A DNA stretch of 64,000 nucleotides from Macrocystis pyrifera. Taxonomy: Eukaryota; Sar; Phaeophyceae; Laminariales; Laminariaceae. The notes below the pieces were generated by a model that ran no database searches, was not told the origin of the DNA, and saw only the letters and a list, made by a program, of their open reading frames with translations. Shown here in pieces: positions 11,384 through 24,436 of the stretch. Location of the stretch: assembly GCA_031763025.1 (NCBI GenBank), contig JASSKH010000017.1, positions 2,937,924-3,001,923 of the forward strand, written 5' to 3'. The translations under genes and the position numbers were made by a program. Numbering within the stretch: position 1 is the first letter of the stretch; each line of letters starts with the position of its first letter.

Positions 11384-11455
11384 GCCAATCGTTTGGGATC
11401 GTCGTCATTCGTTCGGGACCGTCGTCGCCAATCGCTTGGGATCGTCGCCGGAGGG
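11384..11455. repeat. Three-copy ~24-bp minisatellite
   Basis: ATCGCCAATCGTTTGGGATC, then CATTCGTTCGGGACCGTCGT, then GCCAATCGCTTGGGATCGTC. A related single unit lies near 9150. Confidence 0.7.
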
Positions 11456-11559
11456 TAGTAAAGGGTGTGAGACGCACGCACGTCCAGAGCGAGATCGTCG
11501 TTGGAGGCGCGAAAAGGATGAGACGCCGCCTGGAGTCAGATCGAGGGGTGTGGTGGGGC

Positions 11560-11672
11560 GGGGCGGGTATACATATAGTCATGCATGGCCGTAGTGGCAT
11601 GTGGTCACAGACCCCTGCATCACTACAACGCTGGGACGGAGCACAACGTCGGGCTTTCACCAACTAGACGGG
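11560..11672 (-). mobile_element. SINE-C fragment
   Basis: Carries CATGCATGGCCGTAGTGGCA and GGACGGAGCACAACGTCGGG. Left end is GGGGCGGG rather than pure G. Confidence 0.6.
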
Positions 11673-12223
11673 TCAGATGGACGGATAAAGGCAGACAGAT
11701 GCGCGGACAGACAGGTGAAAAGATAGGTAGGCGAGAAGTCAGGGAGGGAAGTAGCTGTAGAGAGACAGACAGACAAAAAGCAAAAACTTCAATTTCAGAG
11801 AGTATTACAGTTGAAACTGGGGAATAGAGATACACCTGTTTTCTGAGGGGTGACCCTGGGTTTAAGAAACAGGCCGATCATTCAATCCGGTATGTATGGC
11901 CGGTCACTTGGTAGAGGAACCGCCAGAAAACATTGATCGTTTCTGTGTGATGTAGTTTGCTTTCAGCAGCACCGAAGACATCACGTACGTATTATGATGA
12001 ACGGATGTATGATATGCATTTTTCATGAGTAAAATACGATACACAAGACCAGTCAGAACTGGTTGACGCTCTCTCACGACTCTGCACGAACAGGCCGAGA
12101 AGGAGGACGGAAGAAAACGAAAAGAGGGGTGGGGTGGAGGAGGACGGCCCACAAACTCCACTGCTACAACAACAACCACCACTACGTACTATCTGTGCGT
12201 GCTGTTATAGTAAAAAACATACA

Positions 12224-12472
12224 CACACTTCGGACAGATCATCTATAGATAGATCATGATCTAGATCTTTCAGGAAAGATGGACTCTTGGTCTGCATGGT
12301 TTAGCTCATGTTGCCGGGTGGGAGCCGTAAAACCTGCCATGGATCGAGCACACGTTTCCTGGGTTGGATCTGTACTATGCGGATCCTGCAGAACCTCTCA
12401 CGACGGCAGGTGAGGAACTAGATCATCTACAGTAGACAGATCAGATAGATCATGGTCTGCCCGAGGTGTGAA
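12224..12472. mobile_element. Family G foldback (description copy)
   Basis: About 250 bp with inverted ends of the form CACACNTCGGACAGATCAGATAGATCA and its complement. The middle holds GTTTCCTGGGTTGGATCTGT and GGCGGGAGCCGTA-like blocks. The many GATC and AGATCATCTAG words give strong self-complementarity. No coding capacity. Confidence 0.85.
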
Positions 12473-12749
12473 TCATACACGCACGCGTGGGGCTACTGTA
12501 GTACACTTGAGTACCGGCGACACCAACTACGAGCTAAAATGACCGCGCGACTCTACGTACATCCTTCCTATACGGCTCTACGTACTATTCCTACGTACCC
12601 GCAAAGTTGTTGTAGCATCAACCGCAATAGTGTATGGTACACAAACTACACGTAAAAACCGTACCGCATCATCGACGAATAGACGGTGGGTGCACCAAGG
12701 CAATCAGTTCTAGGAGGAAAAAAAAAGCAGGACTGTTCACCGGTCGGAT

Positions 12750-13035
12750 CACACCTTGCGGGTCGAGTTGGGTCGTTCCCACCCTGACCCGACCCGTGAG
12801 AGTTTGAAAAAAAAATACCCGGCCCGACCCTTCCCGACCCGACCCGACTCAACCTGACCCGACCCGACTAGACACGACCCGTGATATTTTGAAAATCTCC
12901 TGCCAGCCCACCCGGTGATCGACGCGATCCGCGAGATTTTGAACACCTGCTAAACCGACCCGACCCGACCCGACCCCCGGCTCGACCCGTGATACTTTGA
13001 AAACCCTTTCTGAGGCGTCCCGGGGGTCGGGTCAT
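12750..13035. repeat. (ACCCG)-rich repeat
   Basis: Runs of GACCCGACCCGAC with interspersed GTGATATTTTGAAAA. Shorter relatives are at 40700-40750 and 51770-51890. Confidence 0.75.
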
Positions 13036-13555
13036 ATACCCTTTTTACCCGCAGCATCGCATCTTCGGCACAATAATACCAGTCAAAACGCAAAGTCTGT
13101 CTTTACGCGGAATGCCAATCTCAAAACTTTCCTCTGAGAGACCGCATTACTTTTATTTATTATGTACAGCTCAACCGGCAACGAGGATAACAACAGGCCG
13201 ATGAATCATCGTACGCGTGCATGGTGGTGGTGGCTTGCACCAGTCGCAGCGCACAGGATTCCAACCATAAAAAACGCCATCCCTGTATCCATACACACAT
13301 GGTTGCAGGATTCAACCCCTTAAAAAAACTCCCCTGTATCCACACATACATACATAGTTGCGCCGACAAAAAAAACAGTGGGACGCAAATCATGGAACCG
13401 AGGCTTAAGCGATGAAAAAAAACATGCAGAAAAAACCATCACGCACAAAAAAATCTTATCTAATGCAACTCTTTAAAAAGGAAAGGCCAAATGTCGGAAG
13501 AAGATGTATGGGCGCTAAATCCACACGAACGCCGCGACGCACCCCGAACCCGTCG

Positions 13556-13830
13556 ACAAATCGGACAGATAAGATCAGATCAGATCAGATCGATCAGACC
13601 AGATCCCCGCTTCGTGATCTAGCTCTTGCAGGGAAGACAAGTTCCTGATCTTCTGCGATCTAGCTCATCCTGTTGCTTGGCGGGAGTCGTAGAAACCGCG
13701 AAGCCTAGCACATGTTTCCTGGGGCTGGATCTGTACTACACAGATCCTGCACAACATTTCATGAAGGGTAGGATGGGATCTAGATGATCTACAGTAGATA
13801 ATGGTCTATCTGATCTGTCCGATGCGTGAT
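13556..13830. mobile_element. Family G foldback
   Basis: Left end AATCGGACAGATAAGATCAG, right end CTGATCTGTCCGATGCGTGA. Confidence 0.85.
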
Positions 13831-14375
13831 ACCGTCCCAGCTCAAGAACCCAGCGACGCCACCAGGAGTCCCGAACACAAGGGCCGGTGTCCCTTCGCCC
13901 ACCCTGCACGGCTCACCCCCCTCCCCCCTCGCGGGCACGACAAGTCCCACGACCCTACCTGAGCAATCTCCCCTCCCTCCCTCCCTCCCTCCCTCCCTCC
14001 CATCTGCGGACCCCGCGTGTCCCACCCCCGATTGCACTTTTTATATCCCTTGTGATACAAAAAAAACAGACGCCAACAACTTCTATACGAGCGTTGTTCC
14101 AAGAGACGTAGCATTCCGTTTTTCCGGCGTCGCCTTTCTCGCCGTACGTAGATGACCTTTCAGTCGGCACAACAAGACTTCGCACCAACCATCTTTTTTC
14201 TTTCCTTTTTTTTGTCGCAAACGGTACGGGCGGGAGTGCACCCACTAAACTCAGTCAATCAACCCTCTCCGCTCCCTTCTATCTTTTTCTTACTTCTCTT
14301 GCCGTGGTGATGTGTGATGTTGCGGTGAGATGTAAGTCGCGCGTAAGATCGCGAAAAATAGCACTTGCTCCCTCG

Positions 14376-14422
<47 letters not shown>

Positions 14423-14466
14423 TCCCCCTTCCTTCTCAATCCTCCCCCCCCCCCCCCCCCCCCCCC
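14376..14466. repeat. Two poly(C) tracts
   Basis: 44 C's at 14376-14419 and a further run at about 14443-14466, just downstream of the gene 1 stop codon on the minus strand (G-runs in the likely 3' UTR). Confidence 0.88.
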
Positions 14467-14499
14467 GCCGCCACACCCGTTTTTTGGTCGTCTCCAATT

Positions 14500-14732
14500 T
14501 TAGACGGCAGTTTCGCCTGCCTTGACATCAGTTTCCGCGGCGGCGGCGGTAGTGGTGGTGGTGGTGGTGGCGGCGGCGGCGGTGGTGGTAGCGGCGGCGG
14601 TGCCGACGTCGGCAACCGGAGCCGGCTTCCCCTCGACCTTGCGCTCTTCATCGAGAACCTTGCCAGCCTTCCAGGGGGCGTTGCAGATGAACTGCTCGTG
14701 CTCGACGGTCTCGGGCGTGGTGTAGTACATAG
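14500..14732 (-). CDS. Gene 1 exon 8 (residues 334-410 and stop)
   Basis: Acceptor GATTGTCCAG|CT completes the split Thr codon, then MYYTTPETVEHEQF and a hydrophilic tail to a TAA stop at 14500-14502. Near its end the tail has an Ala/Thr run encoded by imperfect GCC/ACC triplets (about 14535-14595). This is probably a length-variable, disordered cytoplasmic tail. Confidence 0.88.
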
Positions 14733-17555
14733 CTGGACAATCGCGGCGCGGGGTGGTGGGTGGGTGGGGGCGTGGGGGGTTTACTCGTTGTCATGCATGG
14801 CCGAAGTCGTATGACCATACGCGGGGGGGGGGGGGGGGGGCGGTTAGTGTCGGACAACAAAGCATAATGACGTCAGCCGTCGACGCCAACTAATGTCAAC
14901 AAAACCTGCAGAGCTCCGCAAACAAACCGCGCGCGACTAAGTGCGATCTGTCTCTGAACTTAAGGGCAGTTTGCGTATTAATATTACGGGGGTCCATAGT
15001 AAACAGGACCAAATATCGTCGGTAAAAATAGCTAAATACATCATCTTTTTCATGTATACCATAGGTCCTATTAACTATGGACCCCCGTCACAGTTGATAG
15101 AAAAATCCCCTTGCATGTAGGGACATAGCGGTAGCCAACTAGTGATTGAGGCGGCGACTTACAATAGCCACAAGCCACAAATCACCACCCCTACCTACTG
15201 TGGGAAGGATGTGGCCGCCGGATCATGCGGATACGTCTTCAGTGTCGTCGTGTCCACGATGATGGCAACGCCACCAGTGATAATAGAGCAACTAGTGATA
15301 ATAGAGCAACTAGTGATAATAGAGCAACTAGTGATAATAGAGCAACTAGTGACAACAGAGCAACACGGCACAAGACACATCTCGACCCGTAGAACAGCGA
15401 GTGTGGAGGGAGAGGGACAGGGGGAGGGGGGGGGGGGGGGCGTGCACACCGCAAAGCTTACACACACGCAAATGACAGATCAGATAGATCATCATCTAGA
15501 TCATCTGGATCCCGACCTGCCCTTCATGAGACGCTGCGCTGGATCTGTGTAGAAACAGGTCCAACCCAAGAAACATGTGCTATATATATGGCGGGATCAT
15601 AGTAAATAGGACCGGTGGCACACACAAAACCCTATATATTTACCTATTTTTAATGACAATATTAGGTCCTATTTACTATGATCCCCCGTAATTATCCAGA
15701 CCATCGAGTTGAGAATCGACGATCTCTCTCCGATTCGCGAGAGCTTCTCGGCAACTCACTGTCGACGTAGATGGGGAAGAGGCCGAGTCCCACGACGTAC
15801 GCGACAGCCTGGGCGGCGAAGCCTGGCGAGGTTAGGTTGCCGAAGAAGTCGGCACGCTCCATGGACAGCTGGGTCAACACCTGGAGGGTGGGGTGGGTGG
15901 GGGGATGAAGGCGATGACGAGGGCCGAGGTAAGGCAAGGCGGATGTCCTCGCAACCACGGACAAAAAACGAAAAAAGAGAGAAAGAGTGTTACGGGGGTC
16001 CATAGTAAACAGGATCACATATTGTTAGTAAAAATACCTAAATATATAGGTCTTTATGTATGCCATAGGTCCTGTTAACTATAGACCCCCGTAGTAGTAA
16101 CGGTTGGCGGAGACGTGGAACCGGTACGTACATACGGTGCGCGTTTTTTGTTTTCTTTGGCGCAAAGCAATACACACACACGTCGGTAGGGGTGGTGCGT
16201 GCCTTGTTATTTTTTTTTGCGCCTTGTTTTTTTTTTATTTTTTCAGCTCTTCCTCACATGAGGAGGAGCTCAATACATCACCGAAAAAAAAAATACTCAA
16301 AGAAGAAGAGGAGGAGCTCTGCATATTACGGGGGACCATAGTAAATAGGACCTACGGTACGCTCAAAAACCTATATATTTCCCTATTTTTTCTCCCAATA
16401 TTTGGTCCTATTTACTATGGTCCGCCGTAATATTAGTATTACGGGGGTCCATAGTTAACAGGACCAAATATTGTTAGTAAAAATACCTAAATATACAGGT
16501 TTTTATGTATGCCATAGGTCCTGTTAACTATAGACCCCCGTAATAGTATCACCCCAAACATGACCTACGGTCGAACAAGTTTGCTCGCGCAATTCGGCCA
16601 GACAGCGGTTATTGTATGCGCCATGAGTGGTAAGGGAAAACACAGTAATCAGGACCAAATATGCTCAGTAAAAGTACTGGGATATACAGGTTTTTGTGTA
16701 CTTGATGGGTCCTGATTACTACCGTCCCCCGTAATGCGTACAGTAGTCCTAAAACCAATATACTATTACGGGGGGCCATAGTAAATAGGACCTACGATAC
16801 ACACAAACCTATATATCTCCCTGTTTTTACTAACAATATTTGGTCCTATTTACTATGGGCCCGGCGTAACACAGCAGTAGGTAATAAATGTACCATACCA
16901 ACCGGTAGCAGTTGGTCACCCGGGGAGCTCAACCGGTCAGAAAATACTGACTCAGGAGGCAAAAAAAGTGCAACCCCTACCGCGGGACGTGTCTTCCTAT
17001 TTACGGGAGACCATAGTAAATAGGACCTACGGTACGCACAAAAAACTAAATATTTACCTATCTTTACTGACAATATTTGATCCTATTTACCATGGTCCCC
17101 CGTGATACCTGGGGATCTTAGACGTTCCAGGGCAGATAGACTTCCTGATCTATATGATCTACGAGTATAGCAGGTCATGTTGCCGCCTGGGAGCCGTATA
17201 ATCTGCCTAAGTCTACTGACCGTACATAGTGTGACATGTTCGTGCTCCAGGTGGGTATCGACTCGTTGCTGCTTCGCGTGGAGTTGATTGCTCTCATAAA
17301 ATCCTCACCGCCCCCGGCATGGACATAAGGACCGTTCGGTCATTTACCGTGAATGCCCCGACAAGTACTTACGTCTCGGTCCGGAGCGGTTACACGCTAA
17401 GAAAGAAAAACGGGTGAGGTGGGGTGGGTGGTGTGAGCTGACCATTTCGTCTGACCTGAGTGCAGATGCTGAAAATGAGCACGAACCACGCGAAGGTCTG
17501 GAACGTCTTGAGGCCCTTGGCGTTCTCCGCGCCGTCGTCAGCGGGCTTCTGAAAA

Positions 17556-17604
<49 letters not shown>

Positions 17605-18882
17605 AAAAAAATGGGGGAAAACAAAGGTAAAAAAAGACGAAACAAAGAAGGACAAGGAGAACAATTTTTCACCTAATAATAGGAAGCTCGGCTGTGTATG
17701 CGCCTATACACTGCTATATAACGTTTCCAACTGAGGTGTCCGCAGTACGTATAAATCTTGCCTCTTCTTCGGAGACTCAAAAAAATGCAGTAGAGAGCTC
17801 TGCGCGGATTTGGCGCAGGGGCATGATCGTTATATGGTACGGTATAGTGTATTATGGCATGGTGTGATGTGGTAAGATACGGTATACGGTGAATGATGGT
17901 ACGATACTCCCGTTTTGGTGACAAACTGCCCCAAAACGAGACCGCAGTCCTGAAGGGATGAAGTCGGTTGGTTGGCTTGCTTCGCGACCCGACTGGAAAA
18001 CTAGCCGTCAAGTCCAGCCTACGATAGTATGCAATTTTGGGCCATTCTTTTTGCGAGTATCGAAACATACGACGAGGATCGCAGAATACAAATAAGGGCG
18101 AAAAGTAGAAAGCAAAAGAGCTCTGCGCTGACTTGGCACAGGGGCGTGATCGTTTTTTTTTTCAGCGGTCGTTTCGTTTTCTCGAGAACGGTAAGGGCGC
18201 TAAAAAACTTCGTACCAGGTACGTTTTATTTTCGGAAGGCTCTCGAGTTCTGGAAAAAATGGAGCACCGAAGAGTTATCTCGCACACCCCTTGATGTGTG
18301 CGACTTCAACGCTTTTTACGGTGTACATAGTGATGTTCCATTGGCCAAGCAGTGGTGTTTGACTGGGATATAGTGGGTCAGGGTTAGGGCTGTGTCGTAC
18401 GGTAAGTCCGCTTTTTATTATAGTGTGCACGCAGGATTCGTCGAACAAAAAGCAAAATGTCGAATAACGGGGTGGAACTATCCTATCAAGCAAGGGCGCC
18501 CGGAACAAAGAAAATGTGAACCGTCACATTTTTTTTTTTTTTTTTCGCTAGGCAGGGAGGGGGGGGGGGGGTTACTAGAACAAAGTGAAAAAAAAATGAA
18601 AAAATGGAAAAAAAAACATGTTTTTTTTTCTTCTTTCATCATGTGATCACAACGGGTGCAGCGGTTTTCCATTCCGACCTCTGGAGGCGTCGTGTGCCAG
18701 TTTAATATTTTTCGCGCTTTTTCACGGACGCCTCCGTATCAAACGTTCTGCAAAGGCTACTAATGGCTGTATGCTGCATGCCTTCGTGCAGCACGAGTGT
18801 TCAGCGAGCTCCCCGCGCGCATACCATACGGCTCACTCAGGCCGATACATTGAAATTCGGACACATTCCACCCCAGCCACCG

Positions 18883-18916
<34 letters not shown>

Positions 18917-21900
18917 CTACTGCATCGCGTGGTCGGTGCCAAAAAATCGTCATTTACTTGGTTTCGTCTTCTTTTTTTTTCTGTGAAGACTCACAGCGGG
19001 AGGGAGAGCACACGCTTGCTACATACCGGTACGAGATCGTAGGGGTACGATACTGTAGCACCTTTTCGCCAAAAACGAAAGGGTTGCCCCGTACTGCACA
19101 CTCCGTTATCTGGTTGGCTAGGCTTGCCTTGGTAGAGCGCCACAGGATGAAGAAGCCGAGGGCCACCTGGAAGACGGCGAAGGTCATGGCCACTTCAGAG
19201 TAGGTCACGCGGTAAGGGCCGCTGATTTCGCCCCCGGTCACTGGGAAGTCGAGTCGTTCCTCGCCCACCTGTAATTGGATGGAAGCGAAAGAAAGGTAAA
19301 GAAAAAAAAAAAATGTCAAACAGTGTCAAATGTGGGACGGTAGTCCCGCAGCAGGTAATTCTCTCCTCAGATTTGGGTGTGGAGACACACCAAGGTGAGG
19401 TCGTGCGGCGTTACCGCACTCTCCGGGGTCAGCAACGAAAGGTAATCTCAGAGTGCCCCCGAGGAGCCAGGAAGACCTTGAAGGATTGTAGTGATATATA
19501 ACGAGGCGGTACGATCTAGGGGATAAGATCTGGTATCCACATCGAACAAAACAAATAAATAGCGAAGCCATAGCAGGCAAAATGAGTGGGGGTATACCGT
19601 GTATACGAAGAATGTACAACGGAAAAAAAAAAAAAAAATCGAACCCAAAACCGGGATATCAAGAGTGGTGGTATTACGGGGGTCCATAGTAAATAGGACC
19701 AAATATTGCCAGTAAACATAGGTAAATACAAGGCGCTTCGCTCCGCGGGCGGCCTACGCCGCCCGCTACGCTCGCTCAGGAAGGAAACATCAAATTAGGG
19801 CCGTTTTTAACGACGCCAAGAAATAGCAAAAAAACTGCTATTTTAGCAAGTCCTTGCGAAGCGGACAGAGGTCCATGATTGAATATTGTTTTTTTTACGG
19901 CTGATGGCCCCTGTAGTTAGCTGCAAACTGGCGACTTGATAATGCCAAGAGTCCCGCCGCCATGCTTCAGGAGAAATCAGCTCGGACGCCACATATGCTT
20001 CGCGTCGCGGGCGGTTTTCCGCTACGGTCGCTCACACGTCGTACATACGTACATACCCCAGGTAGGGTACTTATTTTCTTCTTTCGATATGCTCTATGTC
20101 TGTGTACTCGTCGTATGTACGAAAGATAAAGCACAGAACGGCACAGCAACACAGCAAAAACAATGAAAATGAAACCGAAAAATTCTAAAAGAAATAAAAT
20201 CCCCGTCCCCTTTCGTGTAATAATTTACTACTTGAGTGGAACACCTTACACCACCAACCAGTCAAAAAAAGAAAAAAATGAATAAAAGAAAAAATCTTAC
20301 AGCAGAGCTCTCTCAGCCTCGTACGCCGCCCGCCCCTCTCGCGACCATCTCGCCACCGATTCAGTCCGGGTAAAGCTTCCCTCCCTCTCTTCCACAGTGA
20401 GCCCCGTCGCCCGCCTCGCGTGAAGCCCGGTGCTCACCGTGGACCTCGACGCAAGCTCGACAATGTTGGTGCTCATTCGGGGTACCTCCCTCTTGTGACT
20501 CTCAGCCGGGTCGCAAAAATAAGCACCGCTTGAATATTATCTTACAATCCCGAACGAATCTTAAATACTCGTGCGTACTCTATCCAAAATCACAAATGGA
20601 GGCCAGACAGAGCCTATTGATGCATCCCTCGTGTCTCGAGGCACACGCGACGCCTAGGCACGAAAGCGGCGACCGCGCTCCTTGCAACTCCCCCTCTACT
20701 CGCCAGCACCCGCTGACACCCGCGACGGTGCCGGGTTCGCCCGCGCAACCGTGCTCGGAGTACACGCACCCACACGAAACGAAAGAAGAAAAAAGGAAAG
20801 AAGGACTGAAAGTACGCCGAGAAATGGAGAAAACAAAGACTCGCTGGAACGGTCCGGCAAGTAATAAACGGAGGCGATTCCCAAGTGGGAGCTCTGAGAG
20901 GCCAGGGGTGTACCAACCGAGCACGCTCAGAGGTTGAGATATCTATAAGTAGTTCTATATAGGTTTTTGTGTACACCATAGGTCCTATTTACTGTGGTCC
21001 CCTGTAATATATATGTACGATGTCAAATAATTGAATAATTGACGACGCAAAAAAAACGGCTAAAAGCGGTTACTACTCTATGTTATGGTACTGCTTTGAA
21101 CGACGTCAAACCGGCGTAAGTAGGGAGCGCCGGTACTCCTGATGATGTCGTTTTTGTTGTAGGTACGTAACACTCTGTCTCGAAATAGAAGCACCGTGTG
21201 GTTCGACCGATTGGGAATATATACTGTAGATATATTGACCGCTGTGTTCCATTGTTATCACGTTGTTTTATTGTTCGAGCATCCGAGAATGTGCAGCATA
21301 CACACAAGCTTTCGCAGGCCGGGCAGATAGATCAGATAGATCATCGACAGATCAAAGCCTGCCGTTCTGAAGTGCTGCGCAGGATCTGTACGGGTACAGA
21401 TCCAACCCAGGTAAACGGTCCTACTTTTTGTAGATCGTGCAGACTGTATGGCTCCCATCGGGCTACGTGCGCTATCAATAGTACATCGTGCGGATCAAGG
21501 ATATTCTCCGCTCTGAAAGATTTCGATCCATCCGATGCGTGCAAGCGCTATAGACCTCCTTCACTACGGAGGGCTGTCGAGTTGGCTGGGCGTGCTGGCT
21601 CGTTTCTACTGTAGTTGGCTAGCAAAACTAAAGCCAGCTACGTGTATACATACGTTACTTGTTGAATACCAGGGTACTTGCTAAACCCTTTTACTACTAT
21701 TGTTGTTATCACGTTAGCCCATTCCAAAATTTTGAGTCCGTGGTCACACAGGACAGGCTCCAGAAAACTGGAACGGAAGAATACCTCAAGGGGAAAAAAA
21801 ATAGTCACATCAAACAGCCCAAAAACAGCCAGACGCGCATCATGGCTGAAACACATCGAACCGGGCCGGGCAAAAAAGGAGCAAGGAATGGAAGAACTAT

Positions 21901-24376
21901 GCCGCCTTGGAAACGTGGAGAGTGGAGGAAAAAAACATACTCAGAACCCCCTTTCAGTGATGTTGCACTGCTATACAGAAACGTAAACGGGACTCTAAAT
22001 TTCAAGTGCTTTGTCCCCAGCAACGGGAGTACGGTCCTATCGATAACTATAGACAGGTTTAACGAAAACACATGCCGACCCACAGACGCAAAGACGCAGA
22101 GATCCTCAAAATTACCTCAAAATTACCGCGTAACATCTATAGCCGACCAACAACTCAGTCGACGACTTGCAGTTCTCCAACCAATAACTATTAGTCGGTG
22201 ACTTGCAGTCCGCTGACTCACGAACCCTACAAACCGTTGTTTCTATCATGGTGTACACTTAAGTGACACGTGAAAGATGACAACAACAGCACCCCCTCGA
22301 GACGAATATTCCAAGGCGGCTTATTTCCCCGGCAACGAGGAGGAAGGAGGGCGCAAACGGCCGGCGAGCGATGCGTCTACGAATGTGTGGGAAATTCTCG
22401 ACGAGGTCTACTGCTAAAAGATGAAAGCAGCAACCGTCTTCCTTTGTGTGCGTGCAGTGCCCTCCCCCCGCCCCTGCTTAGGAGAGAAAATCAGTCCGTA
22501 AATTATTGGTGTCTCAGGAGGGGGGGGGCGAGGGGGGTTCTCACTATCATGCATGGCCGTAGTCGTGTATGACCATGGACCCTCCCTCGCATCCCCACAA
22601 TGCCGGGGCGGGGACTATCGGGTTTTTACCGACCAGGCAGACATCTCTAGCACCAAGCGCGCGAAGTGCCGTGAGCTATTCCGTGGGCTATTCGGCGAGT
22701 CGTACGAAGGGTGAGCTCTGCATCCTACTACGGACCGCTCGTGGGGTGGGAGCGGGGGGGGGGTGTGCTCATTATCGTGCATGGCCGTAGTCATATGACC
22801 ATAGATCCTCCCATCCCTACAACGCCGGGACGGAGCACGTCGGGTTTTCACCGACCAGGCAGACATTGCTTGCACCAAGCGCGAAGCGCCGTGAGGTGTT
22901 GGGCGAGTCGCATGAAGGGTGAGCTGCATCCTACTAAGAACCGCTTGTGAGGCGGATTTTCTTGCATATGGATGACAGCATCAATGAATTAATTTAATTT
23001 CTGGTGTGGCCACTTCCAGAGCGAGGGGGGTTTTGTTTGCGTGTTACCTGGTACCGCATACCACTCTGTTCCAAAGTAAACGGAGCGTCCGGATGAATTC
23101 CTATTGCAGTAGAGGGGTACCCATCTTAAGACCACTCCTGAGACAAGCCAATCAACGTGGTATTATCTCTGGTATTACGGGGGACAATAGTAAATAGGAC
23201 CTACGGCACACACAAAAACCTATATATTCACCTATTTTTACTAACAATACTTGGTCCTGTTTACTATGTTCCCCCGTAGTAGACCACACGGCTTTATCTT
23301 TTGCTAGTGACCGTGCTAAATTCAAAGCACTGTATTTCGTTTCTGTTGACTGCATAAGCCGATTCGACCTCGAGCCTTTTTATCTTCCGAAAACTTTCAA
23401 AACGGAAGGTCTTTTAGAAGTGGGTGTCCTTCCCCCACTGCTGTACTGGCAGCTCACACTAGGCCCCTACACACAAGGAACCTTTGGACTGGACAGTAGT
23501 ATTCCGCCCCGAAACATGACGAATGAGGAACGTGTACGTAGCCTTTATCTTCACAGACAAGCCACCGTTGTCCTTAATATAAAACAGGCATAAACGGCAG
23601 TCGCCGACGTAAGAAGGGTAAGAGATCTTAAGGTTTTCATATGTAATATTTTTTTCCGACGATCGCCCGGCGACAAAAACTCCACCAGATACAGATCTCC
23701 GGTGACGAAACAAAAGACAACAACAACAACAACAACAACAACGCAAAGCAAAGCAAACCAACACATCGGCATTTTCGACACCCCCAAGATTATATATACC
23801 TGCATGCGATTTGATCTTCTATTATTACAGGGGTCCATAGTTAACGGGACCAAATTTTGTTAGTAAAAATAGTAAAATATATAGGTTTTTATGTACATCA
23901 TAGGTCCTGTTAACTATGGACCCCCGTAATAGTAGCATTATACTTCGGGAGAGAGAGCGGCAAGAGACACAGTGCACGCCGACATGTTCAGCTACACCTT
24001 GCTTGTCCTTCGGAGGAAATATACATTTTTTTGTTTTTGGCGGTCGACGAAAAAGACGTGTTGATGATAACAGACTGTCCCGCGCTGTTGCTAGCAAAAG
24101 GTAACTTCCGTCGTCCCCGAAAGTCAAACATCGACAAATCGCGGGTTATTTTCGGAACGTGGTGGCAACAACCAACCTTGTCGTAGACGTAGGCGCCGAG
24201 AGCAAGCTGGACGGTGCCGGCCAAGAGCGTCATGACCCCGAAGAACGCCAGGAACTTCTGGTAGAACCCGCGGTTAAAACCCGTCCATTTTTCAGACTGG
24301 AACATGCACATCTGTGGAGGAAACGGGGGAAGGATAGCACCGGGAGCGGATAGAGAAGGGTTAGATAAAAGGACAG

Positions 24377-24436
<60 letters not shown>

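Noticed and set aside
14365..14814. Plus-strand Pro/Gly/Val-rich frame
   Set aside because: Antisense of gene 1's last exon and its 3' C-runs.
15276..15368. CRISPR-like array
   Set aside because: It is a perfect 18-bp tandem repeat without spacers, in eukaryotic DNA.
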